A DNA stretch of 64,000 nucleotides from Hevea brasiliensis (taxonomy: Eukaryota; Streptophyta; Magnoliopsida; Malpighiales; Euphorbiaceae). Below, piece after piece: positions 12,010 through 22,763 of the stretch (its first letter is position 1; each line of letters starts with the position of its first letter). Below the pieces are notes generated by a model. That model did no database searches. It saw nothing but the letters and a program-made list of their open reading frames with translations, and was not told the origin of the DNA. A program made the position numbers and the translations under genes. The stretch lies in the NCBI RefSeq assembly GCF_030052815.1, contig NC_079494.1, positions 37,806,467 through 37,870,466 on the forward strand, written 5' to 3'.

Positions 12010-13740
12010 GATTTTTGACCGTATGAACAGTAGTCCTTGGGATGACCATAACTCACTCAAAACAGGTCCAATTGACCTGACATTTTTACCATGGTTATTT
12101 TAGACATTGACCTACAATTCTTATGAAGACAATAAAACCCAGAAATGGCCAGAACTAAGTCAAATAGCTTTCACAATTTCAGGTACCAAAACTGCCAGAA
12201 ATAAAATTTACCAAAATTTGCACTAAAGGTGCAATCTGTCCAGCTTTAGTAAATTGACCATATCTTGGCCTATACAACTCAGAATGACCTGAAATTTTAC
12301 ACAGAGTGCAATAAGACATAGAGCTACAATTCTTATGAAGACACCTAAATCCAGAAATGGCCAGAACCAAGTCAAATGGCTTGCACAAATTCGGGTACAA
12401 AAACTGCCGAACTAAACATGACCAAAAATTGACCAAATTTTGCACTAAAGGTGCAATCTGTCCAGCTTTAGTAAATTGATCATATCTTAGTCTATACAAC
12501 TTAGAATGACCTGAAATTTTGCTCTGAGTGCAATAAGACATAGAGTTACAATTCTTATAAAGACAACAAAACCCAGAAATGGCCAGAACCAAGTCAAATA
12601 GCTTGCACAAGTTCAGGTACCAAAACTGCCAGAACATTAAATTGACCAAATTTTGCACTAAAGGTGCAATCTGTCCAGCTTTAGTAAATTGACCATATCT
12701 TGGTCTATACAACTCAGAATGACCTGAAATTTTACACAGAGTGCAATAAGACATAGAGCTACAATTCTTATGAAGACACCAAAACCCAGAAATGGCCAAA
12801 ACCAAGTCAAATGGCCTGCACAAGTTCGGGTACAAAAACTACCGAACTAAACGTGACCTAAAATTGATCAAATTTTGCACTAAAGGTGCAATCTGTCCAG
12901 CTTTAGTAAATTGACCATATCTTGGTCTATACAACTTAGAATGACCTCAAATTTTGCCCTGAGTGCAATAAGACATAGAGCTACAATTCTTGTGAAGACA
13001 CCAAAACCCAGAAATGGCCAGAACCAAGTCAAATAGCTTGCACAAGTTCAGGTACCAAAACTTCCAGAACTAAAACTGACCAAATTTTGCACTAAAGGTG
13101 CAATCTGTCCAGCTTTAGTAAACTGACCATATCTTGGTCTATACAACTTAGAATGACCTGAAAGTTTTCTCGGAGTGCAATAAGGCATAGAGCTACAATT
13201 CTTATGAAGACACCAAAACCCAGAAATGGCCAGAACCAATTCAAATAGCTTGCACAAGTTCAGGTACCAAAACTGCCAGAACTAAAACTGATCAAATTTT
13301 GCACTAAAGGTGCAATCTGTCCAGCTTTAGTGAATTGACCATATCTTGGTCTATACAACTTAGAATGACCTGAAATTTTGCCCCGAGTGCAATAAGACAT
13401 AGAGCTACAATTCTTATGAAGACACCAAAACTCAGAAATGGCCAGAACCAAGTCAAATAGCTTGCACAAGTTCAGGTACCAAAACTGCCAGAACTAAAAT
13501 TGACCAAATTTTGCACTAAAGGTGCAATCTGTCCAGCTTTAGTGAATTGACCATATCTTGGTCTATACGACTTAGAATGACCTGAAATTTTACCCCGAGT
13601 GTAATAAGACATATAGCTACAATTCTTATGAAGACACCAAAACTCAGAAATGGCCAGAACCAAGTCAAATAGCTTGCACAAGTTCAGGTACCAAAACTGG
13701 CCGAACCAAAAGTGACCTAAAAATGACCTAAGCCTACTAT
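12010..13740 (+). repeat. Tandem array of a 212/222-bp LTR module
   Basis: The anchor GCACTAAAGGTGCAATCTG recurs at 12220, 12442, 12655, 12877, 13089, 13301 and 13513, giving periods of 222, 213, 222, 212, 212 and 212. A degenerate eighth unit lies near 13741 and a detached one at 14124. Two unit types alternate: a longer one with TTCGGGTAC and GCCGAACTAAAC, and a shorter one with TTCAGGTACC. Minus-strand open frames here (for example 12835 to 12179) arise because 222 and 213 are multiples of three; I do not regard them as genes. Confidence 0.92.
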
Positions 13741-15849
13741 TTTAGTGCTTTTTGTCCAGCATTGGTAAATTGACCATATCTTAGTCTACACAACTCAGAA
13801 TGACCTGAAATTTTGCCCCACGTGGACCAAAACTCAAAAACCGAGGGAACTAGGTCGTCCGACTAGGTCAAAATAGTACACCAAAATTCGATAAATTGCA
13901 ATAAAATGCAATACACTTAGAAATGAAATTGGTAACATATACCAATACTAAAGGGCTATAAAATGTGATATATTGGTAACATTAGAATTGACTCACATAG
14001 AGTGCATCAAGGGTCAACATTATAGGTTGACTAAGGAAATGAATTGAAGGGAATAGTACCAAGAGAAATAGGACTTTAAGGTAGACAAATCTAGCACACA
14101 AAATTGAGAAATTGACCAAATTTTGAAGTAAAGGTGCAATCTGTCCAGCTTTAGTAAATTGACCATAACTTGGTCTATACAACTCGAAATGACCTGAAAT
14201 TTTGCCCCGTGTGCAATAAGACATAGAGCTACAATTTTGCTTCTTTGACCAGAAGCTAAAAACCAAGGAAAATAGGACTTTAAGCTAGACCAATCTAGCA
14301 TACTAAAATTGAAAATCGGTAATTACATAAAATGATGCTTGAAGTGATTTGGCAATGGATGCCAACTTGTGAAAAGGGTAAATTGCATTATATTGACAAC
14401 ATATTGAATTGTAAATTGTGACATGTTGATGCTAGAATCAACCTATCCATGATGCATAAAAAGGTCAATAATTTTATTGACCAGTGAAAGGCATAAAGAT
14501 GTATAAACCCTATGAATAAAGAATTAAATATGTAACATTGTAATATGCCCTAATTTGCCTAGTTGACTAGTTTGGATAGGTTGGCATGCCAATAAGATTC
14601 TGACAGCTATTCTGTAAATGACTTTACGTCATACTGTGTTTTATGGCTTATTTTGCCATACTATGATTTTAATAGCCTATGGCTATACAGATTGTGTTAT
14701 TATACTCGGCTTAATGCCTGATTGACTATATGGCTTTTTAGCCACACTGTTTGCACACTGGGAGATACTTTGTGATCGATAGTGTGACGGCCCGAGGTAT
14801 TAGGTACCCAGTGCTAGTGTATCCGTTTATCCAGTCTGGTCAGTGTATAGGCTATATGGGCAGTCATTTAAAACATTATTCAATTCAGGAAGCTAAGTTA
14901 AGTATAATGAAATTTCAGTACAATTAAATTACGTATTGAATGAATGAGTAAAAGAGATTAGCAAAAGAAACATAACAAAAATATAAATTGCAGAACCGTA
15001 GAGACTTGAAATACAATACAGTTAGAATAATTTGTATACTGGGTAGTATTACTGGAAAGTTATAAACTAAGCACTTCCAAAGAGGAACAAATTAGTATAT
15101 AAGATTGTTGATACTAGAAATACCATACCAAATTAAATTGATTCTTGAGTATCTGAATTATGATTTATTTCTTTCTTTAATTGTATATATTATTTCTTGT
15201 TATACTATTGCACCACTAAGCAGAAATGCTTAGCGCGATGGAATTGCTTCCTCGCGCAGGTACTGAAGGTAAAACTAGTAGACTGTCGACTGAGATTTTT
15301 GGAGTCCAGATCTGTAGAAGTGTCAGAAGAATTGAAGGTTGTCACCTCCTTAGCAATGCATGTAGATAGGGCTCATATTTACACATGTTATGTATTTTGT
15401 TCATTCTAAGTATAATGTAAAGTATTTGTACATCCTGTACTTGACAAATTTATGTAATTAGTTGGCAAATTATGCAAAATAATAAAATGTAAGAATTTTG
15501 ATATATGAGTTAAGTATCTGATCATGATGATTCTGATTGAGATTGAGTATGAAAAATTTTGAGACTGATTCTGAGTTGTGAATTTGAGTATATATTGAAA
15601 TTGTTTTTGGCATGTTCAGAAGAACTGTTAGTCCAAATTACTGCCTGCACTCTGCTGGATTATCATTAAAATTTTTGAATTTTCCAAATTAGTTAGATTT
15701 TGATAAAAGTAAAAATAGCCTAAACCTTAAATAAAGTTTTTGAATAAATAAATCAAGAACTGTAATGAAATCAGATAAGATCAGGTGCTCCGGCACTCTG
15801 TGTAACACACTTTGCTTGGCTACACTGTAGACGGGTGAGGGGTGTTACA

Positions 15850-17418
15850 TTTCACCTCCAATTGGTCTCATACCAATTGGAGCCACACACTTAAGGTTCT
15901 AAGCCCAAAACACAAACTACCCTATTGTATTTTGTTCATACTCATCAAAGGTCACCTTTAACACTTACCAAACTTCACATTCATGCCCATTCTGGTTTGT
16001 ACCATAACCTAAACATATTTTACCACATATTGTTGATCATTTTGGCAGCTTATAATCACATTCAACATACACCATAAAGTGCAGAATTTGTCAAACTCAA
16101 TTAGAATAATTTAACCACCTATTCATGCTCATTTACATGTCCAATCTCACACCATCACACATATACCCAAGCTACCATAACAACCATCACAATTCAACAT
16201 TATTACACCATAATCCAAACATAAAATAACATCCTTATGGTTGACCAAAACAAGCTGTCGATTCATGCATTTACATTCCATTAATTCCCAAGCTTCAAAT
16301 TTCAAATACACATTCACATATACTAAGTATGCATCACCCAAATAATTTCCTACACACATAAACATTTAATCAATCCTTTAATCCACCATTTGCAAGAAAA
16401 AATAAACTGTCTTCAAGGAGTTTCCATGGCTGCCAAAGGTACACATCCCCCTTTAAACATCAAACCTCAAAAATCTCTCCATAAATCAAATACCCATAAT
16501 ATCGTTACAAACTTTAATAAAACAAAAATAAAAAACACAAACTTACCTATTGATGAGGCTTGTTAAATCTTCACCAAACTTCCTTGATTTTAGTATCTAC
16601 TTCTTCCTTGTGAGGTGGGGATCAAAATTAGTGAAATGACTTTGGTGTATGGAGGTGGAAATGATGGAGATTAGGAAGCTTCAAGCAAATCGGCCATGGA
16701 GGATTTTCAAGCTCTTCATTTTGGCATGGAAGGAGGAATGAAGAAGATGAAGTTTTAGTGGAAGTACACCTGCCCACTTAATGTTTAATTTAATCCATAA
16801 TGCTCCACTCACCACAAATTAATTATATTATATGTTTTAAAGTGTTATTTACTCAATTTAAATCCTATTTTTGCTATTTACATTATGTACCACTAATTTA
16901 ATTTTTCATGACATTTTCCAAATATGATATCATGTATTTTTAATGGACATTTAGGTCAAAAGACAACTCGGGGTGTCAAATGACCACAATGCCCCTATTC
17001 GGGTTGCATTCCCAATTTTTCGGTAACACCGGGTTTTGTCCATTTTTCGATTTCTCACTTTTCTTTGTACTAATTAATTAATTTTTATTTGATATTTCTA
17101 ATGGTATTTATACTTCGATAGACATTTATTTAAGTCCTCAAAATATTTTTCAGGGCTCCCCGCTGTCCAGGGCTAGTCAACGGTCCATGCCGTGACTTCC
17201 CGGTGCAGTCACCCATCGCTAGGGTTCTCAGCTCGCTTAACTTGGTTACATTTCTTTGCCATTATTTTTCCTTTGTTTTTCTTATATTTTCTTTTCTTGT
17301 ATTTCATTATTTTATGTCTCCTCACTCATATCGAAGTGTAGTTCTAGGCATCCTAGCTGTCTGGACAACACTGGTCACCGGAATAATAGAACGCACTACC
17401 GAACATAGGGGTGTTACA
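15850..17418 (-). repeat. 5' LTR of element B, 5' portion
   Basis: Continuation of B's LTR after solo LTR C, ending (minus-strand start) at TGTAACACCCC, 17418. A perfect inverted repeat CTCCAATTGG/CCAATTGGAG sits at 15856-15882. A consensus plant donor AG/GTAAGT lies on the minus strand at 16558-16551, where related LTRs have AG/GTTAGTG. Nothing coding is seen. Confidence 0.85.
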
Positions 17419-17645
17419 CAAAATTTTTATAGAAATTATTAATACTTCAAATGTGTTATTTGGTTTCACTTCAATTCAAAAAAATTTTTAACACTTGTAA
17501 ATAGTGCTCACCACTTTAAAAAGAAGTAAGAAAAGTTTTAAAATCCTTTGTAGTGTATTTATTGGGTTATCAGTAGACGAAGTTGGTAATTCATTAGGTA
17601 TACTACGGGATCATGTTATGCCTTACGGAGGGGTAGGGTGTGACA
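17419..17645 (+). repeat. Remnant K: 3' end of a B-type LTR in plus orientation
   Basis: About 227 bp matching the last part of B's own LTR in the opposite orientation, ending GGGGTAGGGTGTGACA. Element B sits inside it, so the rest of this LTR would lie left of the window. K in turn abuts the integrase of J, which suggests a solo LTR that had landed in J. Confidence 0.8.
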
Positions 17646-18916
17646 GCAGTCCATCCATACTGGTAAAAAGTGAGTAGACTTGGTCAATCAGTCCACAATA
17701 ACCCATACTACATCATAATTCTTTTATGTTCTTGGAAGTTCTATCACAAAGTCCATTGTTATTCTTTCCCATTTCCACTCAGGTACTGGCAGTGGACATA
17801 GCAACCCTACTGGCACTTGGTGTTCTACCTTTACTTGCTGGCAAGTTAGGCATTTAGATATAAACTCTGTTATCTTTCTTCATCCCATTCCACCAATAGT
17901 GCTCCTTTATTGTTTTGTACATTTTAGTCCCACCAGGGTGCATAGCAAAAGGAGAGTCATGTGCTTCCTTCATAATGAGTTATCGCAATTCTACATCATT
18001 AGGAATGCACATTCTGCCCTGGTGTAGTAGTAAGCCATCATCATTCACATAAAATTTAGGTTTCTTGCCATCCCGAGCTTCGTCCATCAATTTCTAATAT
18101 TTTTCATCATTCTGGGCTACCATTTTAATCTGATCAATCAACACTAGCTATACATGCCATGTAGCTACCACCTGTCCTTCACTATTAATCTCTAGACTAG
18201 CATGCAGTGCTTTTAGTTCATGCACCATGGACAAAGGAGAAACTCTTAGACTAGCCATAGTCTTGCAACTTAAGGCATCAACTACCACATTAGCTTTTCC
18301 TAGCTGATAGTCTGTCAAGCAGTCATAGTCCTTTATTAGCTCTAACCATCTCCTCTGTCTCAAATTCAGCTTTTTTGTGTGCCCAAATACTTCAAACTCT
18401 TATGATCTATGTATATATAACACTTTTCCCTATACAGATAATGTCTCTAGATCTTTAGAGTAAATACAATAACTACTAGCTCCAATTCATGTGTAGGATA
18501 ATCTCTCTCATGGGGTTTTCAGCTAGCGTGATGCATAAACAATAACATTTCAATCTTGCATCAGTACACAACCTAGCCCATTATAAGAAGAATCACTGTA
18601 GATAATGTATTCTTTACCCTATGTAGGTAAAGTAAGGACTGGAGCCTCAGTCAAACATCTTTTTAATTCATCAAAACTCTGCTTACATATATCAGTCCAC
18701 TAAAATTTCACATCTTTCTGAAGTAATTTGGTCAGTGGAGATACCAACATAGAAAATCTTTTCATAAAACAATGGTAGTAACTAGCTAAACTCAGAAAAC
18801 TGTGAGCTTCTGTAACATTCCTAGGTGGCTTCCAATTAAGGATAGCTTCAATCTTACTGGAATCCACCTTAATGCCTTGAGCTGACACAATATGCCCCAA
18901 AAAACAGATTTCCTTC
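17646..18916 (-). pseudogene. Element J pol: RT thumb, RNase H and integrase (degenerate)
   Basis: Read right to left: RT thumb with [18 protein letters not shown] and ILNWKPPRNVTEA (18930-18700), RNase H, its C-terminal part RQRRWLELIKDYDCLTDYQLGKANVVVDALSCK (18360-18230), then a decayed integrase whose core is still legible as VWVIVD and LTKSTHFLPV before the frame is cut at 17646. Numerous stops and shifts are present. The sequence is more diverged from the A, G and I pol genes than they are from one another, so J is an older element, consistent with its position as the outermost host of the nest. Confidence 0.85.
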
Positions 18917-19829
18917 TGTAACATCCTCACTTTAGCTAATTCGTACAGTCTACTGTTCCAGTGGCCAATGTTGGTCCAAACAGCTAGAATGTTTGAAATT
19001 ATAAATAGACTATAGTGAGGAGTTATAATGAAACTAAATAATGCTCATAAAAATCAAGGAAAAATTTTAGAAACCAAATACACTAAGGTTAAACGAGCCG
19101 AAACCCCCGGGATTAGTAACCCGAAGGGAAAGTGACAGTGAAGGCTGTTAGCAACCCTAAACCCAGGGGAAAAATTTTAAAATAGTTTTTGGGACTCCAG
19201 AGAATGGTTATTGAGGTTCTTATGGCATCAGAATGCCAAGGAAATGCTTAGAAAAAATTTTTAATCGGTACAGACAATTTTGGGAAGTATCTATCCCAAG
19301 ATCGGGTGAGCCTTCAAATCTGCATATGGTAGGACATTAGGACTTTGGGGTAGCACTTGTATTTTGTATTTTGTATTAGTTTTGGATTGTAACTATAAAC
19401 TCTTGAAATTATTGATGATGCAAATATATGAAATTTCGTGTTATTGAAATTTTCTATATAATGTATGTTGATAAATGAAATGTTGAGAAATATTTATGAA
19501 TGAGCTTCTAGTGATGAAGTGAACAGAAAAGTTTTGAAAATAGTATTGAGATGTTGAGAATGGGTTGAGATATGTGTATATAATGGAGTTTGGATTTGGA
19601 AATTATATTGGAAGTGTTTTTAAACATGTTCAGAAGAACTGTTTTTCCAATTTATAGCAGGCACTCTGCTGGATTTTCTATAAAATTTGCGAAAAAATTC
19701 AGATTTATAAAAAATTATAAATAAATGAATTAAAAGGGATAAATTGTAATTGAAACATGCATTGGTATTCCGGCACACTGAGTGGCATAACTTGCTTGGC
19801 TACACTGTAGACGGGTAAGGGGTGTCACA
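18917..19829 (+). repeat. LTR L, solo and internally deleted (913 bp)
   Basis: Runs from TGTAACATCC to GGGGTGTCACA, inserted in J's RT. Its 3' half matches the G-type LTR (GCATATGGTAGGACATTAGG). Roughly 2 kb of the middle is missing: sequence jumps near 19275-19300 from the CGGTACAGACAATTTTG block straight to the GGTGAGCC block. Flanks CCTTC and CCATT do not match as a target duplication, so one side has changed or the insertion was irregular. Confidence 0.85.
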
Positions 19830-20797
19830 CCATTAGCCAAAATTCACACTTCGATAACTTGGCATACAGTTTTTTCTCCCATAGAGTCTGTAGCACAATT
19901 CTCAGGTGCCTATCATGTTCCTCTGCATCCTTTGAATACACCAAGATGTCATTAATAAACACAACCACAAATTGATTAAGGTAAGGCCTGAATTTAGTGT
20001 TCATCAGGTCCATAAATGCAGCTGGAGCATTAGTTAACCCGAATGGCATAACTAGAAATTCATAATGGCCATATCGATTTCTAAAAGTAGTTTTTGGAAT
20101 GTTCTGCTCTTACACCCTCAACTGATAACATCCTGATCTCAAGTCAATTTTGGAGAACATAGCTACACCCTTTAACTGATCAAACAAATCATTTATGTGG
20201 GGCAATGGATATATGTTCTTTATTGTCACCTTATTTAGCTATCTGTAGCTAATACATAGATGGAGAGTGCTATCTTTCTTCTTAACAAACAACACTGTCG
20301 CCCCCCAACATGACACACTAGGGTGAATGAAGCCCTTATCAAGCAATTCTTGCAACTGCACCTTCAACTCTTAAACTCGGCAGGTGCCATTCTATAAGGT
20401 GTAATGGAGATTGGATCCATACCAGGCATAATCTCTATTTCAAACTGCACCTCTCTTTCCAGAGGGAATCCTGGCAACTCTTCAAGAAACACATCCGAAA
20501 AGTCACATATTGTAAGAATGTCTCTCAATGCTGGACTCCCTACTTGGGTGTCTATCACATGAGCTATATAAGCTTCACACCCCTTTCTAATCATTTTTCT
20601 AACTAGTGCAGCTGAAATGAGATTAGATTACAGTAACTGCCTCTCCCCGTGTATTACCACATCACCATACTGAGGGAGACCAAAACTGACTGTCTTTAAT
20701 TTACAATCAATCATTGCATGATGCCTAGCTAAACAATCCATGCCCAAGATGATGCCATAATCTCTGAAGGGCATTTCAATCAAGTCAGATAAAAAGA
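19830..20797 (-). pseudogene. Element J pol: protease end and RT fingers and palm
   Basis: Reading leftwards: protease C-terminal block (DLIEMPF, GIILGMDCLARHHAMIDCKLK), the linker with IRKGCEAYIAHVIDTQ and LPGFPLEREVQFEIEIMPG (20594-20364), RT with [17 protein letters not shown] and [13 protein letters not shown] (20049-19860). The catalytic motif, normally F-I-D-D, reads F-I-N-D, so the first active-site Asp is lost, and stops separate the blocks. The right end (20797) is where LTR D was inserted; J's gag would lie beyond the window. Confidence 0.87.
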
Positions 20798-21691
20798 TGT
20801 AACACCCCTATATGCATAGCCTGTAACACCCCTATTTGTATAGCCTGGTATATTTCACTATTTCGGTGATCGGTGGCGGTCTAGATAATTAAGGGGATTA
20901 GAACCATGTCTAAGGCAACTAGATAAGCCCTGAACACAAATAACTAGTAATTGTCAATTAGTTAAGTATAAATAAGAAAAACAGAATATAAGAGGTTAAA
21001 TGAGCCGAGAGTCACAGCGGTGGGTGACCTTCTCGGGAAGGACTGCGAGGTCGATTTAAACTCAAATTTCGAATCGTAAAATGTAACGCTGCGATCCTTA
21101 GGACTATTACGAACACAGTGAAAAAGAGGAAATCATGAAAAATAATTGTTAAGCCGATTAAATAATTAGGTCAAGGATCTGGAAGAAATATTGAATTATT
21201 TGCAAACCGAGTCAAACCGGCGAGGGGCAATTTAGTTAATTTACCCCTAGAGTTGACTCCTGACCTAACTGTCCAATAAAATCAGAGAAAAAAAAATTTC
21301 AGGATCAATAATTAAATTAAAGAACTAAAGAAAAATAAATGAAAAAAAAAACATAAAGAAAAAGTTGAAAAAGGTTATTGCATCATGCATGACATCATGC
21401 ATGATGCAATAAACCTAATAAATAAAGAATTTAAAATTATAGGATAATGGTGAATTAATTAAGATTAAAAATACATAAAAAGAAAAGAAAAGAAAAAAAA
21501 ATATATTGTTGTCTTCAACCTCACCCCTAGCCGGCTCCCTCTCTCTCTCTAAGTTCCCTCACCTTTCCTCCATTAAAGCTTGTTTCAAGCTTTAAAACCT
21601 TTACTAAATCCTAATTTCTCCTATAACCACTTCATAAAACCTTGTGTTTGAGCTTTGAGAAGAAGATTGAAGAAGAAAGAAGGGGAGAAAA

Positions 21692-22081
21692 TGTAACACC
21701 CTAGGCAAATCCCACATCGACAAAACATGGGAGAGATGCTGGGTTTATAAGTTGGTGGTTCGTAATCCTAGTGATGCATTTTAAAACCGTGAGGGCTTTA
21801 GCCCAGAGCGGACAATATCACTAGTGGGCCGGGCCATTACATTTGTGGTATCAGAGCCGCTCCGCATGCAACCTTGAACGATGGTGGGGCAAACCTCAGC
21901 GAGGACGCTGAGTCCCATAAGGGGGGTGGATTGTAACACCCTAGGCAAATCCCACATCGACAAAACACGGGAGAGATGCTGGGTTTATAAGTTGGTGGTT
22001 CGTAATCCTAGTGACGCATTTTAAAACCATGAGGGCTTCAGCCCAGAGCAGACAATATCACTAGTGGGCCGGGCCATTACA
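21692..22081 (+). mobile_element. TRIM: terminal-repeat retrotransposon in miniature (390 bp)
   Basis: Two 150-bp terminal repeats (21692-21841 and 21932-22081), both TGTAACACCC to CCATTACA, flank only 90 bp that hold a PBS (TGGTATCAGAGCC from 21846) and a purine tract (about 21919-21930). A perfect target duplication GAAAA lies at 21687-21691 and 22082-22086. The repeats differ at five sites, all C/T or G/A, four of them at CpG. TRIMs encode nothing and depend on other elements' enzymes. The block TTTTAAAACC, GTGAGGGCTT and GACAATATC is common to a widespread plant TRIM family; I do not assign a name. Confidence 0.95.
21846..21857 (+). other. PBS of the TRIM
   Basis: TGGTATCAGAGC, initiator tRNA-Met type, four bases after the first terminal repeat. 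Confidence 0.9.
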
Positions 22082-22763
22082 GAAAATTTAGAAAGTAAGA
22101 GGTTGGACAAGCTTCATTCAAGGTTAGTAACTAACCACTAGAATTTTCTTTAGAATTATGTTTATATGCATGAGTTTATCTAGAAATTGTGGAAAAATTA
22201 AACAAAATCAAGCATGGTGGACCAAATAGAAAATTGGCCAACAGTAGGTTAGGGTCTGAAATGAGTGAATTTGAGGTATTTGAATGGTTGGTTAAGTTGA
22301 ATTATGTATGTAAACTATGGATTGGTGTTTGGAATGCATTAGATTTGAATTGCATGAAAGTTAGGGTTTTAGACCTAGGGTTTAGGAGATAAAATTTTGA
22401 GAATTGGTCAAATGGTGTGTTTGACCTTGTTTGATCTAAAAAGTGTTCATGTATGACCAATTGTATTGTGTTGGAAGTGTTGGAACCAAATGGAAATTTG
22501 GATTGGTTATGGACATTCTGTAGGCAGCATGACCAAGGTCCCTTTTAGGGACCAGAACTGAAAATTTACCAACCCAATTGGTGTGAAGCCAATTGGGAAT
22601 GAAACTAGACACAAAATGGCACATTTTTTATTCAGGAATCATGCCCAGAAAGTGACCATAGCATAGTGAACAAATTGGCCAAATCCGGATTAGGCAATCT
22701 GACCTGTACAAAAATGACTAAATGAATAGTGTTTATTCATTTGGCCATATCTTGGGCTAGGCA

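Larger units (their letters stand above)
10349..15849 (+). repeat. Solo LTR C (5501 bp), B-type family, with internal satellite
   Basis: Runs from TGTAACATCC to GGGGTGTTACA with a perfect 5-bp duplication and no internal region, so it is a solo LTR left by LTR-LTR recombination. TATATAA at 10969-10975 is a convincing TATA box. The donor-like AAG/GTTAGTG is at 11216-11224. Paired stem-loops occupy 15216-15256; the second has a long stem, CGCGA plus GGAA pairing with TTCC plus TCGCG. Its unusual length comes from a tandem array at about 12010-13740. It shares the early GAACTACACTTCG block with B's LTR. Confidence 0.93.
6581..17418 (-). mobile_element. Element B: minus-strand gypsy element, gag and 5' LTR
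   Basis: Reading leftwards: 5' LTR (17418 to 8098, split by solo LTR C), PBS, leader, gag start, then a tandem repeat of LTR end, PBS and gag start, then gag continuing to 6581, where element A interrupts it. The pol and 3' LTR of B would lie left of the window. B's LTR family is shared with C and K and related to D. The LTR start abuts remnant K at 17419. Confidence 0.88.
20798..22763 (+). repeat. LTR D1, 5' portion
   Basis: Starts TGTAACACCCC, inserted in J's protease gene. The first 24 bp are duplicated: TGTAACACCCCTATATGC at 20798 and TGTAACACCCCTATTTG at 20822. A CT-run leader at 21538-21556, donor-like AAG/GTTAGT at 22120-22128 and the inverted repeat CCCAATTGG/CCAATTGGG at 22573-22597 follow. 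A TRIM element is nested at 21692-22081. The LTR breaks at GGCTAGGCA where element E begins, and resumes at 58606. Confidence 0.85.

Noticed and set aside
12179..12835. Long minus-strand open frame with three internal protein repeats
   Set aside because: It lies wholly in the tandem LTR module; it stays open only because two units are 222 and 213 bp long, both multiples of three. No start context, domain or homologue outside the repeat.
15197..15409. Small plus-strand open frame over the LTR C hairpins
   Set aside because: It spans the conserved stem-loops but is not open in the equivalent place of other LTRs; RNA structure explains the conservation better.
18912..19834. Target duplication for LTR L
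   Set aside because: The flanks CCTTC and CCATT agree at only two or three of five bases, so I do not claim one.
21692..22081. Cassandra-type TRIM with embedded 5S rRNA promoter
   Set aside because: The repeats lack any 5S rRNA-like A box, intermediate element or C box text; only the general TRIM layout fits.
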